A DNA stretch of 19,746 bases from Legionellaceae bacterium (lineage in GTDB: Bacteria > Pseudomonadota > Gammaproteobacteria > Legionellales > Legionellaceae): positions 1-19,746 of the forward strand of contig CANNIJ010000014.1 of assembly GCA_947505025.1 (NCBI GenBank). The letters are read 5' to 3'. Shown here one piece after another: positions 1 through 8,415 of the stretch. The translations under genes and the position numbers were made by a program. Each line of letters begins with the position of its first letter. Position 1 is the first letter of the stretch. The notes beneath the pieces were generated by a model. It was not told where the DNA came from. It made no database searches and was given only the letters and a program-made list of their open reading frames with translations.

Positions 1-690
1 AGCTGTATATTGAATAGAACCGGCGCAGAATAAAGCTATGTCAGTTGTGCAGCCACCGATATCAACTAAACAAACACCCAATTCTTTTTCATCGTCAGTT
101 AATACCGCATGACTAGAAGCTAGTTGCTCTAAAACTATGTCATTGACTTCCAAGCCGCAGCGACGCACACACTTAGTAATATTTTGTGCTGCACTGACAG
201 ATCCAGTCACGATATGCACCCTGGATTCTAAACGAACTCCAGCCATACCTACTGGCTCATGAATATTTCCCTGATGATCAATCATAAATTCTTGTGGCAA
301 TATATGTAGGATCTTCTGATCTGCAGGAATCGCAACTGCTTTTGCCGCATCAATCACTCGCTCTACATCCGCCTGAGACACCTCTTTGTCGCGAATAGCG
401 ACGATCCCATGCGAGTTTAAACTGCGAATGTGACTGCCGGCAATGCCTGTATATACAGATCGCACTTCGCAACCAGCCATCAATTCTGCTGCCTGCACAG
501 CACGCTGGATTGATTGAACTGTAGCTTCAATATCTACAACCACGCCACGTTTTAAGCCCCGCGATGGATGGCAGCCCATTGCTATCAACTCGATCATGCC
601 TGCTGGATTGACTTCTCCAATCAATGCTACAACCTTTGAAGTTCCGATATCTAATGCAGTTATAATGTTTCTTTCCGATTTTTTTGCCAT
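1..690 (-). CDS. ftsA: Cell division protein FtsA (N-terminal 230 residues, 3' end outside window)
   Basis: FtsA is the actin-like ATPase that, with ZipA, tethers FtsZ to the inner membrane and recruits later division proteins. The visible 230 codons start at the ATG at 688-690 (MAKKSERN) and show the phosphate-1 motif ALDIGTSKV (about residues 12-20), the 1C-domain region with IPQEF, and the phosphate-2 motif DIGGCTTDIA at residues 210-219. The alignment to E. coli FtsA is co-linear over the visible part (PSRG, VLTDDEKELGVC). The remaining part, including the C-terminal amphipathic helix, is beyond position 1. It follows ftsQ by 7 nt, and a GAG motif about 7 nt before the ATG can serve as ribosome-binding site. 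One oddity is the third residue of the DIGGG loop, which is Cys214 here instead of Gly. Identity is secure. Confidence 0.96.
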   Translation of the reverse strand, partial: MAKKSERNIITALDIGTSKVVALIGEVNPAGMIELIAMGCHPSRGLKRGVVVDIEATVQSIQRAVQAAELMAGCEVRSVYTGIAGSHIRSLNSHGIVAIRDKEVSQADVERVIDAAKAVAIPADQKILHILPQEFMIDHQGNIHEPVGMAGVRLESRVHIVTGSVSAAQNITKCVRRCGLEVNDIVLEQLASSHAVLTDDEKELGVCLVDIGGCTTDIALFCAGSIQYTA

Positions 691-697
691 AATTTTC

Positions 698-1405
698 TCA
701 TTTGTCAGGATGCATTATCGGTTCTTTCCATTGCACAGCCATTCCTCGCGCATAACGTAAATCAACGCTGGCTAATTGCTCAATCTTTGGTGAGAAGATT
801 ACAGGGTATGCATGACAAAATCGTCCAGCACGCTGCTCAATATCTCGTTTGCCCAAATGCAATTGTACACCATTTTTCAACAAAAGATCGCACGCTTGAT
901 TCTCATGTAACTGTAAGAAATCAACGCTTAAACCACATTCGGCAAAAACTGGCTTTAAATGTTCATATAAACCTAATGCCGTCATTTTTTGTGCAGGAGC
1001 ACCTGATAATCTAACCAAAGATGGCTCTTGTGGATTATCCGATACAGGCAATTCATCACCAGCCGCGGTGATCCAAATATCATTCCACTTTGCCACCTGC
1101 CGTTTTTCCAGGAGCGTTATCTGCAGTATGTCCGGCCAAACTCGCTCAATGGACACTGAATTAGTCCATGGAATCGACATCAAATCATTCTCAAGAGATT
1201 GTACCGGCAGAGTTAAAAAGCCATCCTTCGCATATTTAGACAACATGGCTTTTAATTGGGTGCGTGGAATATGTTGATAACTCGCTGCGATTTTAACCGT
1301 ACTTACTGGAAATCTCCATGGGTCAGACACATAGATATACGTCAAGCGCATTAATAACAATAATGCGCTTATAATCAACCAAGTGATCGACCTTCCACCG
1401 GTCAC
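698..1405 (-). CDS. ftsQ: Cell division protein FtsQ
   Basis: FtsQ is a bitopic inner-membrane divisome protein that binds FtsB/FtsL and links early and late division proteins. The 235-residue product has a very short cytoplasmic tail, one transmembrane segment (about residues 8-27), a POTRA-type region beginning near KIAASYQHIPR, and the FtsQ/DivIB domain ending in the typical VDLRYARGMAVQWK. The start is GTG at 1403-1405 with a weak AGG about 6 nt upstream. It lies 19 nt after the ddl stop. The tail before the membrane segment is only about 9 residues, shorter than the roughly 24 of E. coli. The frame stays open for about 12 codons upstream with only ATT/ATC as possible rare starts. The gene order ddl-ftsQ-ftsA is the classic one. 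Confidence 0.93.
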   Translation of the reverse strand: MTGGRSITWLIISALLLLMRLTYIYVSDPWRFPVSTVKIAASYQHIPRTQLKAMLSKYAKDGFLTLPVQSLENDLMSIPWTNSVSIERVWPDILQITLLEKRQVAKWNDIWITAAGDELPVSDNPQEPSLVRLSGAPAQKMTALGLYEHLKPVFAECGLSVDFLQLHENQACDLLLKNGVQLHLGKRDIEQRAGRFCHAYPVIFSPKIEQLASVDLRYARGMAVQWKEPIMHPDK

Positions 1406-1424
1406 CGGTGCCTGTACGTCTGCT

Positions 1425-2522
1425 TCACTGATAATGAGTCACCCGTGTTTGACGTTCACTCTGATGGAGGATCGCTAAATCAATCAGACGATCCAGCAAA
1501 TCTGCATACACGACACCACTAGCCGCCCATAATTGAGGATACATACTAATCGATGTAAATCCAGGCAGTGTATTGATTTCATTGAAATACACTTTGTTGG
1601 TTTTATTCTGTACAAAAAAGTCTACTCGCGCCAGCCCTTTACATTTTAAACGCTTAAAGATCTCGACTGCAGCTTGCTGCACCTGAAGTGTCAATGCAGG
1701 GGTTAATTCGGCAGGAATTACAATTTCAGATTGATTACTTTCAATATACTTGGCATTGTATGAATAAAATCCATCGGGGTGATGAATGACAACCTCCCCA
1801 GGAACACTAGCGCAAGGATCATTCATCATGGTCGCTTCTTCCAAGATAGCCACTTCAATTTCTCGACCATGAATACACTCTTCAACCAACACGGTTGTGT
1901 CATAACGACCTGCATCTGCAATTGCATCTCGTAAAGCATCTAAATCATTAACTTTATGAATCCCTACGCTAGATCCCATAGAACATGGTTTCACAAATAG
2001 CGGCCAACCTAACAACTCAATCGTCGTCGCACAAAATAGTTCTACTGCATGCGCTGAGGCACGAGCAGATAAACTGCGATAACGCACTGCATGCACGCCA
2101 TCCACACAAGCTAATCGCCGGGAAAAATCTTTATCCATACCGACTGCAGAGGATAATACGTCAGATCCAACATATGCTATATTCGCCAACGACAATAGAC
2201 CTTGTAAACATCCATCTTCATATAGTGGGCCATGGACCACAGGAAAAACCACATCAGCAGGTATCGCCCATTGACCATTATTAAATAACGCCTCAACACG
2301 CTTTGAATTGGGCGTGACAACCGGCAATGATTCACCAAAAGTGCGTAACTCAACTGCATCATTCAAATACCATTGACCTGCTTTATCAATTCCTACAGGC
2401 GTAACTGTATATCGACTGCAATCTAAATTTTGCAATACAGAAGCCGCAGAACGTAAAGAAATTTCATGCTCACCAGATTTACCACCATACAACAAGACCA
2501 CCTCAATAGGTCTAGACATCAT
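1425..2522 (-). CDS. ddl: D-alanine--D-alanine ligase, DdlA-length form
   Basis: This ATP-grasp enzyme joins two D-alanines to make the dipeptide that MurF adds to the peptidoglycan precursor. The 365-residue product has the N-terminal motif YGGKSGEHEISL (residues 12-23), with the Glu that binds the first D-Ala. It also has the ATP-grasp core (FVKPCSMGSSVGIHKV), the omega-loop NAKY with the Lys-Tyr pair typical of D-Ala rather than D-lactate ligases, and the metal and second-substrate motif NEINTLPGFTSISMYP. Length and sequence (VHGPLYEDGCLQG, GSDVLSSAVGMDKD) match E. coli DdlA (364 aa) better than the shorter DdlB (306 aa) normally encoded at this spot. Its ATG overlaps the murB TGA in an ATGA junction, so translation is probably coupled. 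Confidence 0.95.
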   Translation of the reverse strand: MMSRPIEVVLLYGGKSGEHEISLRSAASVLQNLDCSRYTVTPVGIDKAGQWYLNDAVELRTFGESLPVVTPNSKRVEALFNNGQWAIPADVVFPVVHGPLYEDGCLQGLLSLANIAYVGSDVLSSAVGMDKDFSRRLACVDGVHAVRYRSLSARASAHAVELFCATTIELLGWPLFVKPCSMGSSVGIHKVNDLDALRDAIADAGRYDTTVLVEECIHGREIEVAILEEATMMNDPCASVPGEVVIHHPDGFYSYNAKYIESNQSEIVIPAELTPALTLQVQQAAVEIFKRLKCKGLARVDFFVQNKTNKVYFNEINTLPGFTSISMYPQLWAASGVVYADLLDRLIDLAILHQSERQTRVTHYQ

Positions 2523-3409
2523 GCATCTCCAATAATGTGCACTTCACGCACTAAATTGATCCCAGTCTGCTCAGCAACCACCTGTTGTACGTGCTGTATC
2601 AGGCATTCAATATCCATTGCACTAGCTGTGCCTAAATGATTAATAATGAAATTTGCATGTTTTTCTGAGACCATTGCGCCACCTAAAGAATATCCTTTCA
2701 AGCCACAACTTTCAATTAAGACTGCGGCAAAATTATTTTCTGGATTACGAAAAACCGAACCGCAATTAAATTCACCTGTGGGCTGTGTGGCGGCTCGGCG
2801 AGCTAACAAAGACTTCATATGCTGGAATGAAGTTTCCTTATCTCCCAGCACTAAATGAAAGGTGGCACTAATAAACCATTCATCTATAGCCAAACCTTCC
2901 ACGTGACGATAACTCCAAACGAAATCATCTGCAGCACGTGTTTTAACTATACCTTGACGATTCATAGTTTCTACACTAACAACATGCTTCCAAGTTTCTT
3001 GAGTGCAACATCCGGCATTCATACGTAAAGCGCCACCCATGGTTCCAGGAATGCCCGCCCAAAATTCACCGCCAACCAATGAGTTGCGTGTACAAAAACG
3101 CGCCATCTGCGCGCAAGAAACTCCAGCTTCTACACGTACAGTACTTGGGTCTAGTAACTCCAATCCGTCCAAACCACCTTGAGTTAAAATTACGGTTCCA
3201 GAAAAGCCAGCATCTTTGATCAGGGAATTACTGCCTAGTCCTAACCACAAAACTGGCTCAGATGGTAACATGCGTTGTAAAAAAGCAGATAAATCAGCAA
3301 TGTTTAATGGCTGATACATTGATCTAGCCTGGCCGCCAACACGCCAAGTAGTATAATCAGACAAAGACTGATTAGTTCTTAAATGTCCGCGCAAACTATC
3401 ACGTGTCAT
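2519..3409 (-). CDS. murB: UDP-N-acetylenolpyruvoylglucosamine reductase MurB
   Basis: MurB uses NADPH and bound FAD to reduce enolpyruvyl-UDP-GlcNAc to UDP-MurNAc in the cytoplasm. The 296-residue product shows the FAD-binding motifs LGLGSNSLIKD (residues 57-67) and GIPGTMGGALRMNAG (119-133), the catalytic serine in CGSVFRNP (Ser218), and the C-terminal Glu289 in LVREVHIIG. It resembles the shorter type II MurB found in many bacteria rather than the 342-residue E. coli form. It starts at the ATG at 3407-3409, which overlaps the murC stop by 4 nt, and its own stop overlaps the ddl start by 4 nt. The murC-murB-ddl order is common in dcw clusters that retain murB. Confidence 0.95.
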   Translation of the reverse strand: MTRDSLRGHLRTNQSLSDYTTWRVGGQARSMYQPLNIADLSAFLQRMLPSEPVLWLGLGSNSLIKDAGFSGTVILTQGGLDGLELLDPSTVRVEAGVSCAQMARFCTRNSLVGGEFWAGIPGTMGGALRMNAGCCTQETWKHVVSVETMNRQGIVKTRAADDFVWSYRHVEGLAIDEWFISATFHLVLGDKETSFQHMKSLLARRAATQPTGEFNCGSVFRNPENNFAAVLIESCGLKGYSLGGAMVSEKHANFIINHLGTASAMDIECLIQHVQQVVAEQTGINLVREVHIIGDA

Positions 3410-4818
3410 GCGACCTCTCGAGTAACATGCATCAAATTAGCCGCAAACTGACCTATAGTCCCAGCACCTTGCATTAGAATGACATCCTGTGAATGCACGA
3501 CTTGATTAAGCTGTTCTTCTAAATTACTTTCATTGACTAAACGGACTTTAGACGCAGACAAAGAAATTGCCTGAGCTAAAGCAGCGCTACTTACTCCAGG
3601 GATGGCCGGCTCTCCTGCGGAGTAAATATCAAACAATAACACCTCATCCGCAGAACTTAATACATCTACAAAAGCTTGAAACAAATCTTGCGTTCTAGTA
3701 TATCTATGCGGTTGAAATACATGGATCAAGCGCTGATTCGGCCAAACAGCACGAAATGCTGCAAATGTAGCCTTGATTTCCTCAGGATGATGCCCATAAT
3801 CATCTACCACCAGTGCGGATCCATGTGAAAACTCTCGTGAACCCAATACCTGAAACCGTCGCCCAACACCTTCAAACATTAACAGTCCGCGCACAATTGA
3901 CGCATCGTCCACCATCAGCTCAGTAGCAACTGCAATCGCAGCTAGTGCATTCAACACATTATGCTGCCCAGGCCATTTAAATTGAATATTCAATGACGCA
4001 TGTGGCGCAGGCCTTTCTACAACAAAAGTACTGGTTAAGCCATCCTGAACCCACTGAGTAGCACGATAATGTACGCCAGCCTGAAAACCGTAAGTTAATG
4101 TAGGCCGTTGAATCTCCGGCAAAATACGCTGAACTTCCGGATCATCCGCGCACAATACTGCAACACCATAAAAAGGCAAATGATGCAGAAACTCTACAAA
4201 TGTCTCACGAAGCTTATCAAAATCATTACCATACGTGATCATATGATCGGCATCAATATTTGTAACAACCGCCATCATAGGCTTTAAGAATAAAAACGAC
4301 GCATCACTCTCATCTGCCTCAACCACAACATATGACGACTTACCCAATTGAGCATGTAAACCACATTGTGTAAGTTTGCCGCCGATCACAAAACTAGGAT
4401 CCAGACCCCCAGCAGTTAACAAGCAACTGACCAAACTAGTCGTGGTGGTTTTACCGTGAGTTCCGGCAATGGCAATGCCTTGTCTGAATCGCATCAATTC
4501 AGCTAACATAGCTGCGCGCGGCAGGACTGGAATCATGCTCTGACGTGCTGCAATAATTTCTGGATTATCTGGGGCAATCGCTGTGGACTGTACCACCACA
4601 TCTGCCCCAGAAATATTCTCTGGCAGATGTCCTAGTGTGACTTTAATCCCTAACGATTGCAGGTGTGGAATTGATCGCCCAAAACTTATATCCGATCCAG
4701 TAATTAAGTAGCCTTCATGATGCAAGACTTCAGCAATACCGCACATGCCGGCACCGCCAATGCCTACAAAATGAATATGCTCAACACGACCCATCCTGGG
4801 TGACAAAAAGTGGTCCAT
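3406..4818 (-). CDS. murC: UDP-N-acetylmuramate--L-alanine ligase MurC
   Basis: MurC is the cytoplasmic ligase that adds L-alanine to UDP-MurNAc using ATP. The 470-residue product begins with the Rossmann-like motif HFVGIGGAGMCGIAEVL (about residues 16-32). It has the Mur ligase P-loop GTHGKTTTT at 119-127, the central-domain VEADESDASFL and NIDADHM motifs, and the C-terminal domain with DDYGHHPEEIKAT. Length is close to the E. coli enzyme (491 aa). The ATG at 4816-4818 has an AGAGGT ribosome-binding site about 6 nt upstream. Only 16 nt separate it from the ftsW stop, leaving no room for murG, which lies between ftsW and murC in E. coli. Confidence 0.96.
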   Translation of the reverse strand: MDHFLSPRMGRVEHIHFVGIGGAGMCGIAEVLHHEGYLITGSDISFGRSIPHLQSLGIKVTLGHLPENISGADVVVQSTAIAPDNPEIIAARQSMIPVLPRAAMLAELMRFRQGIAIAGTHGKTTTTSLVSCLLTAGGLDPSFVIGGKLTQCGLHAQLGKSSYVVVEADESDASFLFLKPMMAVVTNIDADHMITYGNDFDKLRETFVEFLHHLPFYGVAVLCADDPEVQRILPEIQRPTLTYGFQAGVHYRATQWVQDGLTSTFVVERPAPHASLNIQFKWPGQHNVLNALAAIAVATELMVDDASIVRGLLMFEGVGRRFQVLGSREFSHGSALVVDDYGHHPEEIKATFAAFRAVWPNQRLIHVFQPHRYTRTQDLFQAFVDVLSSADEVLLFDIYSAGEPAIPGVSSAALAQAISLSASKVRLVNESNLEEQLNQVVHSQDVILMQGAGTIGQFAANLMHVTREVA

Positions 4819-4834
4819 AAAATACCTCTTTAAT

Positions 4835-5998
4835 TCAACTGAGCACCTTCAAGCCTAAACCTTGCCAACGATTCTCATGGTCAATGCGCAACAATAATGC
4901 AATCACCATACAGTTAACTACCAGGCTGGCCCCACCATAACTTAGCAGTGGCAGTGTTAGCCCTTTTGTGGGTAACAAGCCGGAATTAACCCCCATGTTG
5001 ATTGCGGCTTGCAAGCCCAACCAAACCGTTAACCCATATGCTGTAAAAGCAGCAAATCTGCGATCTTGTACGCTAGCTTGTAATCCAATCGCAAAGCCTC
5101 TCCAGATGAGTATACTATATAAACCTAAAACCAGCAGAATTCCAAACAAACCTAATTCCTCAGCCAGCACAGCAAATAAGAAATCAGTGTGAGCCTCAGG
5201 TAAGTAGAACATTTTCTGAACGCTGCCGCCTAGTCCTACGCCTAACCAACCACCTCGACCAAACGCAATCAAAGATTGAGTCAATTGATAGCCGCTGTTA
5301 AACTGATCCGCCCATGGATTCAGAAAAGCTGTGAGTCTAGCCATTCTATAGGGTGATGAAACCGCCAAAAAAGTCAAAGACGCGGCCACCACTAACAATA
5401 AACCTATATAATACCGTAACTTGACGCCCATGAGAAATAACATAGCCATTACAGTGCCAACAATCACTACTGTAGCTCCAAAATCTGGCTCTAGTAACAA
5501 CAGAAAAGACACGGCTGCCAAAATCAGCATGGGTTTCATAAATCCCAGCAAGGTATTATTAACCGCCTTATTTTGACGCACAAAATATCCGGCGACATAT
5601 AAAACCATAGTTAATTTTGCAAGTTCAGATACTTGAATCGCCAACGGCCCCAACATTAACCACCGCCGACTGCCATTAACCACGCGTCCTATACCTGGAA
5701 TGAGCACTAACGTGAGCATGCACAAACAGACCAGTAAGAGTAAAACACTATACTTTTCCCAAATTTTGGTATCTACACGCACTAAAACCATCGCAACTAC
5801 AATGCCAGCACTTAAATAACACACCTGGCGAATTAAGAAATGAAATGGTTGGTGATAATGCGCCATAGAGATCATCACAGAACTTGATGCCACCATCATG
5901 ATGCCTAAAATTAATAAGCCCATCACACTCAGTACCAGACCATGATCATACAACGCCAATGTTTTTTTAGGCCGGGGCTTTGACGGAAATAAACTCAT
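4835..5998 (-). CDS. ftsW: Septal peptidoglycan polymerase FtsW (SEDS family)
   Basis: FtsW is the polytopic inner-membrane glycosyltransferase that polymerises lipid II at the septum, working with FtsI. The 387-residue product has about ten hydrophobic segments. It carries the family signatures QVSELAKLTMVLY (about residues 122-134), FGRGGWLGVGLGGS (246-259), EAHTDFLFAVLAEELG with the catalytic Asp272, and the C-terminal LPLLSYGGASL. I chose the ATG at 5996-5998 (MSLFPSKPRP) rather than an in-frame start at 6025. It overlaps the murD TGA as ATGA, has AGGTG about 6 nt upstream, and gives the usual length. The longer reading would overlap murD by 31 nt. The gene lies between murD and murC. Confidence 0.95.
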   Translation of the reverse strand: MSLFPSKPRPKKTLALYDHGLVLSVMGLLILGIMMVASSSVMISMAHYHQPFHFLIRQVCYLSAGIVVAMVLVRVDTKIWEKYSVLLLLVCLCMLTLVLIPGIGRVVNGSRRWLMLGPLAIQVSELAKLTMVLYVAGYFVRQNKAVNNTLLGFMKPMLILAAVSFLLLLEPDFGATVVIVGTVMAMLFLMGVKLRYYIGLLLVVAASLTFLAVSSPYRMARLTAFLNPWADQFNSGYQLTQSLIAFGRGGWLGVGLGGSVQKMFYLPEAHTDFLFAVLAEELGLFGILLVLGLYSILIWRGFAIGLQASVQDRRFAAFTAYGLTVWLGLQAAINMGVNSGLLPTKGLTLPLLSYGGASLVVNCMVIALLLRIDHENRWQGLGLKVLS

Positions 5999-7323
5999 AG
6001 CGCACCTACAATGCCGGCAAAACATTCGCCTCGATGATTGAAATCATGAAACATGTCAAAACTTGCGCATGCTGGAGAGAGCAGAACTGTATCTCCTGTT
6101 TTAGCCGCGCCCGCCGCCAGCTCAACCGCCTGTTCAAGTGAGGCTGCCTGCGTAATAGATGCTGAGTTTTTAAGAGCATCTTCCAGGACCGGTGCATCTT
6201 CACCAATTAAAATAACTGCACGCACATATTTTGTAACCGGAGAATTCAATGCAGTAAAATCAGCACCCTTGCCCTGACCTCCGGCAATCAAAACAATTTT
6301 ACCCGACATTGCAGCACCTAAACCATATAAAGCAGAACAAGTTGCGCCAACATTTGTGCCTTTGGAGTCATTGATATAATCCACGCCATTTAAGGTACGA
6401 ACCCATTGACAACGATGCTGTAACCCAGCAAATTGCCTGAGTGCAGTCACACATGCTGACTGCGGCAATCCAACCGCTGTTGCCAATGCAAGTGCTGCCA
6501 ACGAATTTTCCCAATTATGCCGCCCCTTAATTCGCAGCTCATCGACTGCAATTAATGGAGTCTCCCCAAACGCCAGCCAGATACGCTGATCGATACTGAT
6601 TAAACCAAAATTTGGTGCAACGCTGGCATTCAAGCCAAAACTCCAGGTTTCTGCTGTTAGTATTTTTGGTGTGGTCCAAGCGTCATCTCGACTATAAATG
6701 CAGTTCTGTGCATTCATATAGATACGCTGCTTCGCCTGCTGATACGCAGTAAAGTCACCATGACGGTCCAGGTGATCCGGTGTAACATTGAGAATGGTCG
6801 CTGCGGCTGGAGCTAACGAATTACATAGATCTAACTGAAAGCTTGACAGCTCTACAACCCATAGATCGTACGCAACGCCATTATCCAGTAAATCTAAAAC
6901 CGGGCAGCCAATATTTCCGCCCATAGCAACCTTGAGTCCAGCAGCTTGCGCCATATCGCGCACTAAAGTGGTAACGGTAGACTTACCATTGGTGCCCGTA
7001 ATAGCGACCACTGGCACCTGAACTTCACGCGCGAAACATTCAATGTCGCCATAAACTGGGATGTTAAATGCACGTGCATTTGCTAGTACCGGATGCTCCT
7101 GAGATAGTCCTGGGCTAACAATTATTGCCTGCAGTTCAGCATAATATGCCGCGGGTAAATCATGTAAAAATATTTCTACCCCAGGAAATTCCACCTGAAA
7201 ATCTAATAATCCTGGTGGTGCATGACGTGTATCAAAAGCGATAAAAGTTTGATCACGTCGTTGCAAATAACGCGCTATCGATTGGCCAGTTTGTCCCAAT
7301 CCTGCCACCAGAAACATCTTCAT
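5995..7323 (-). CDS. murD: UDP-N-acetylmuramoylalanine--D-glutamate ligase MurD
   Basis: MurD adds D-glutamate to UDP-MurNAc-L-Ala with ATP. The 442-residue product has an N-terminal UDP-binding domain (FLVAGLGQTGQSIARYL), the P-loop GTNGKST at residues 110-116, the central motifs ELSSFQLD and NVTPDHLDRHGD, and a C-terminal domain with NDSKGTNVGAT and LSPACASFDMFHDFNHRG. I placed the start at the ATG at 7321-7323. The sequence TAGGTGATC immediately before it matches the 3' end of 16S rRNA in the optimal register. A GTG at 7329 would add two residues and overlap mraY by 4 nt, but it has no such site. The 4-nt overlap with ftsW at the other end suggests coupled translation. Confidence 0.95.
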   Translation of the reverse strand: MKMFLVAGLGQTGQSIARYLQRRDQTFIAFDTRHAPPGLLDFQVEFPGVEIFLHDLPAAYYAELQAIIVSPGLSQEHPVLANARAFNIPVYGDIECFAREVQVPVVAITGTNGKSTVTTLVRDMAQAAGLKVAMGGNIGCPVLDLLDNGVAYDLWVVELSSFQLDLCNSLAPAAATILNVTPDHLDRHGDFTAYQQAKQRIYMNAQNCIYSRDDAWTTPKILTAETWSFGLNASVAPNFGLISIDQRIWLAFGETPLIAVDELRIKGRHNWENSLAALALATAVGLPQSACVTALRQFAGLQHRCQWVRTLNGVDYINDSKGTNVGATCSALYGLGAAMSGKIVLIAGGQGKGADFTALNSPVTKYVRAVILIGEDAPVLEDALKNSASITQAASLEQAVELAAGAAKTGDTVLLSPACASFDMFHDFNHRGECFAGIVGAL

Positions 7324-7325
7324 GA

Positions 7326-8411
7326 TCACCTAAGCTTTAACGTTGCCAATCCACATAAAACAAATACTACAGTCAAGATCCAAAAGCGCACAATCACTTT
7401 TGGTTCAGACCAGCCTTTTAGCTCAAAATGATGATGTAATGGAGCCATACGAAACAAGCGTTTGCCGTGTGAATATTTAAAATAGGCCACTTGTAATATC
7501 ACAGAAATTGTTTCAATCACAAATAACCCACCCATAATTAATAAAACTAATTCTTGGCGGACTACTACGGCAACTACACCCAAAGCTGCGCCTAATGACA
7601 AAGAACCCGCGTCGCCCATAAAAATTTCAGCAGGATAACTGTTGTACCATAGAAACCCAAGACCTGCTCCAACAATAGATGAGCAAAATATCGTTAATTC
7701 ACCAGTGCCGGGCACATAAGGCATAGACAAATAATGTGCGTACAGTGCGTTACTACATGCATATGCAAAAATACCCAGAGCACCCGCCACCATTACAATT
7801 GGCATTATAGCCAGTCCATCCAGACCATCCGTCAAATTGACCGCATTACTACTACCTACGATTACAAAATAAGCTAAAACAGGAAAAAACCAACCTAAAT
7901 TAATCCAGTGATGCTTGAAAAAAGGCAGCATCAGCTGTGTATGAATCGGCAAGCTAGCATTATGATAAAGGTACAATACAGCCACGCCAGCAATCAAAGA
8001 TTGCCAGAAATATTTTGAACTTGCTGACAAGCCTTTGCTATTTTTTAAAACTAATTTACGATAATCGTCCAACCAACCTACAACCCCAAAACACAACGTG
8101 ACCGCTAAGACCAACCAAAGATTTGCCTGACGCAAATCACCCCAAAGCAAGCAGCTTACTGTCACAGCAAACAATATTAATACACCACCCATGGTTGGTG
8201 TGCCGGTTTTAGACAAATGACTTTTTGGCCCGTCATCCCGAACCTGTTGGCCAATTTGTAAATTATGCAGCCAACGAATAGTCATAGGCCCAAAACACAG
8301 CCCCACCAATAATGCGGTCAAGGCCGCCAAAATTGATCTGAAGGTTAAGTATTGAAATACTCTAAATGCATGATGTTGATTCTGTAACAGCTGTGTGATC
8401 CAATAAAGCAT
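7326..8411 (-). CDS. mraY: Phospho-N-acetylmuramoyl-pentapeptide transferase MraY
   Basis: MraY transfers phospho-MurNAc-pentapeptide from UDP to undecaprenyl phosphate in the inner membrane, making lipid I. The 361-residue product (E. coli 360) has about ten transmembrane segments. It has the catalytic Asp pair in GWLDDYRK (Asp115, Asp116), NLTDGLDGLAIMP near residues 192-204, FMGDAGSLSLGA with Asp267, and the HHH motif in MAPLHHHFELKGWSEPK. Asp115, Asp116 and Asp267 fall at exactly the E. coli numbering. The ATG at 8409-8411 is preceded by AAAGGA at about 8 nt. It follows murF by 4 nt and precedes murD by 2 nt. It makes lipid I, but the enzyme for the next step (MurG, lipid II) is not in this window. 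Confidence 0.97.
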   Translation of the reverse strand: MLYWITQLLQNQHHAFRVFQYLTFRSILAALTALLVGLCFGPMTIRWLHNLQIGQQVRDDGPKSHLSKTGTPTMGGVLILFAVTVSCLLWGDLRQANLWLVLAVTLCFGVVGWLDDYRKLVLKNSKGLSASSKYFWQSLIAGVAVLYLYHNASLPIHTQLMLPFFKHHWINLGWFFPVLAYFVIVGSSNAVNLTDGLDGLAIMPIVMVAGALGIFAYACSNALYAHYLSMPYVPGTGELTIFCSSIVGAGLGFLWYNSYPAEIFMGDAGSLSLGAALGVVAVVVRQELVLLIMGGLFVIETISVILQVAYFKYSHGKRLFRMAPLHHHFELKGWSEPKVIVRFWILTVVFVLCGLATLKLR

Positions 8412-8415
8412 AAGG

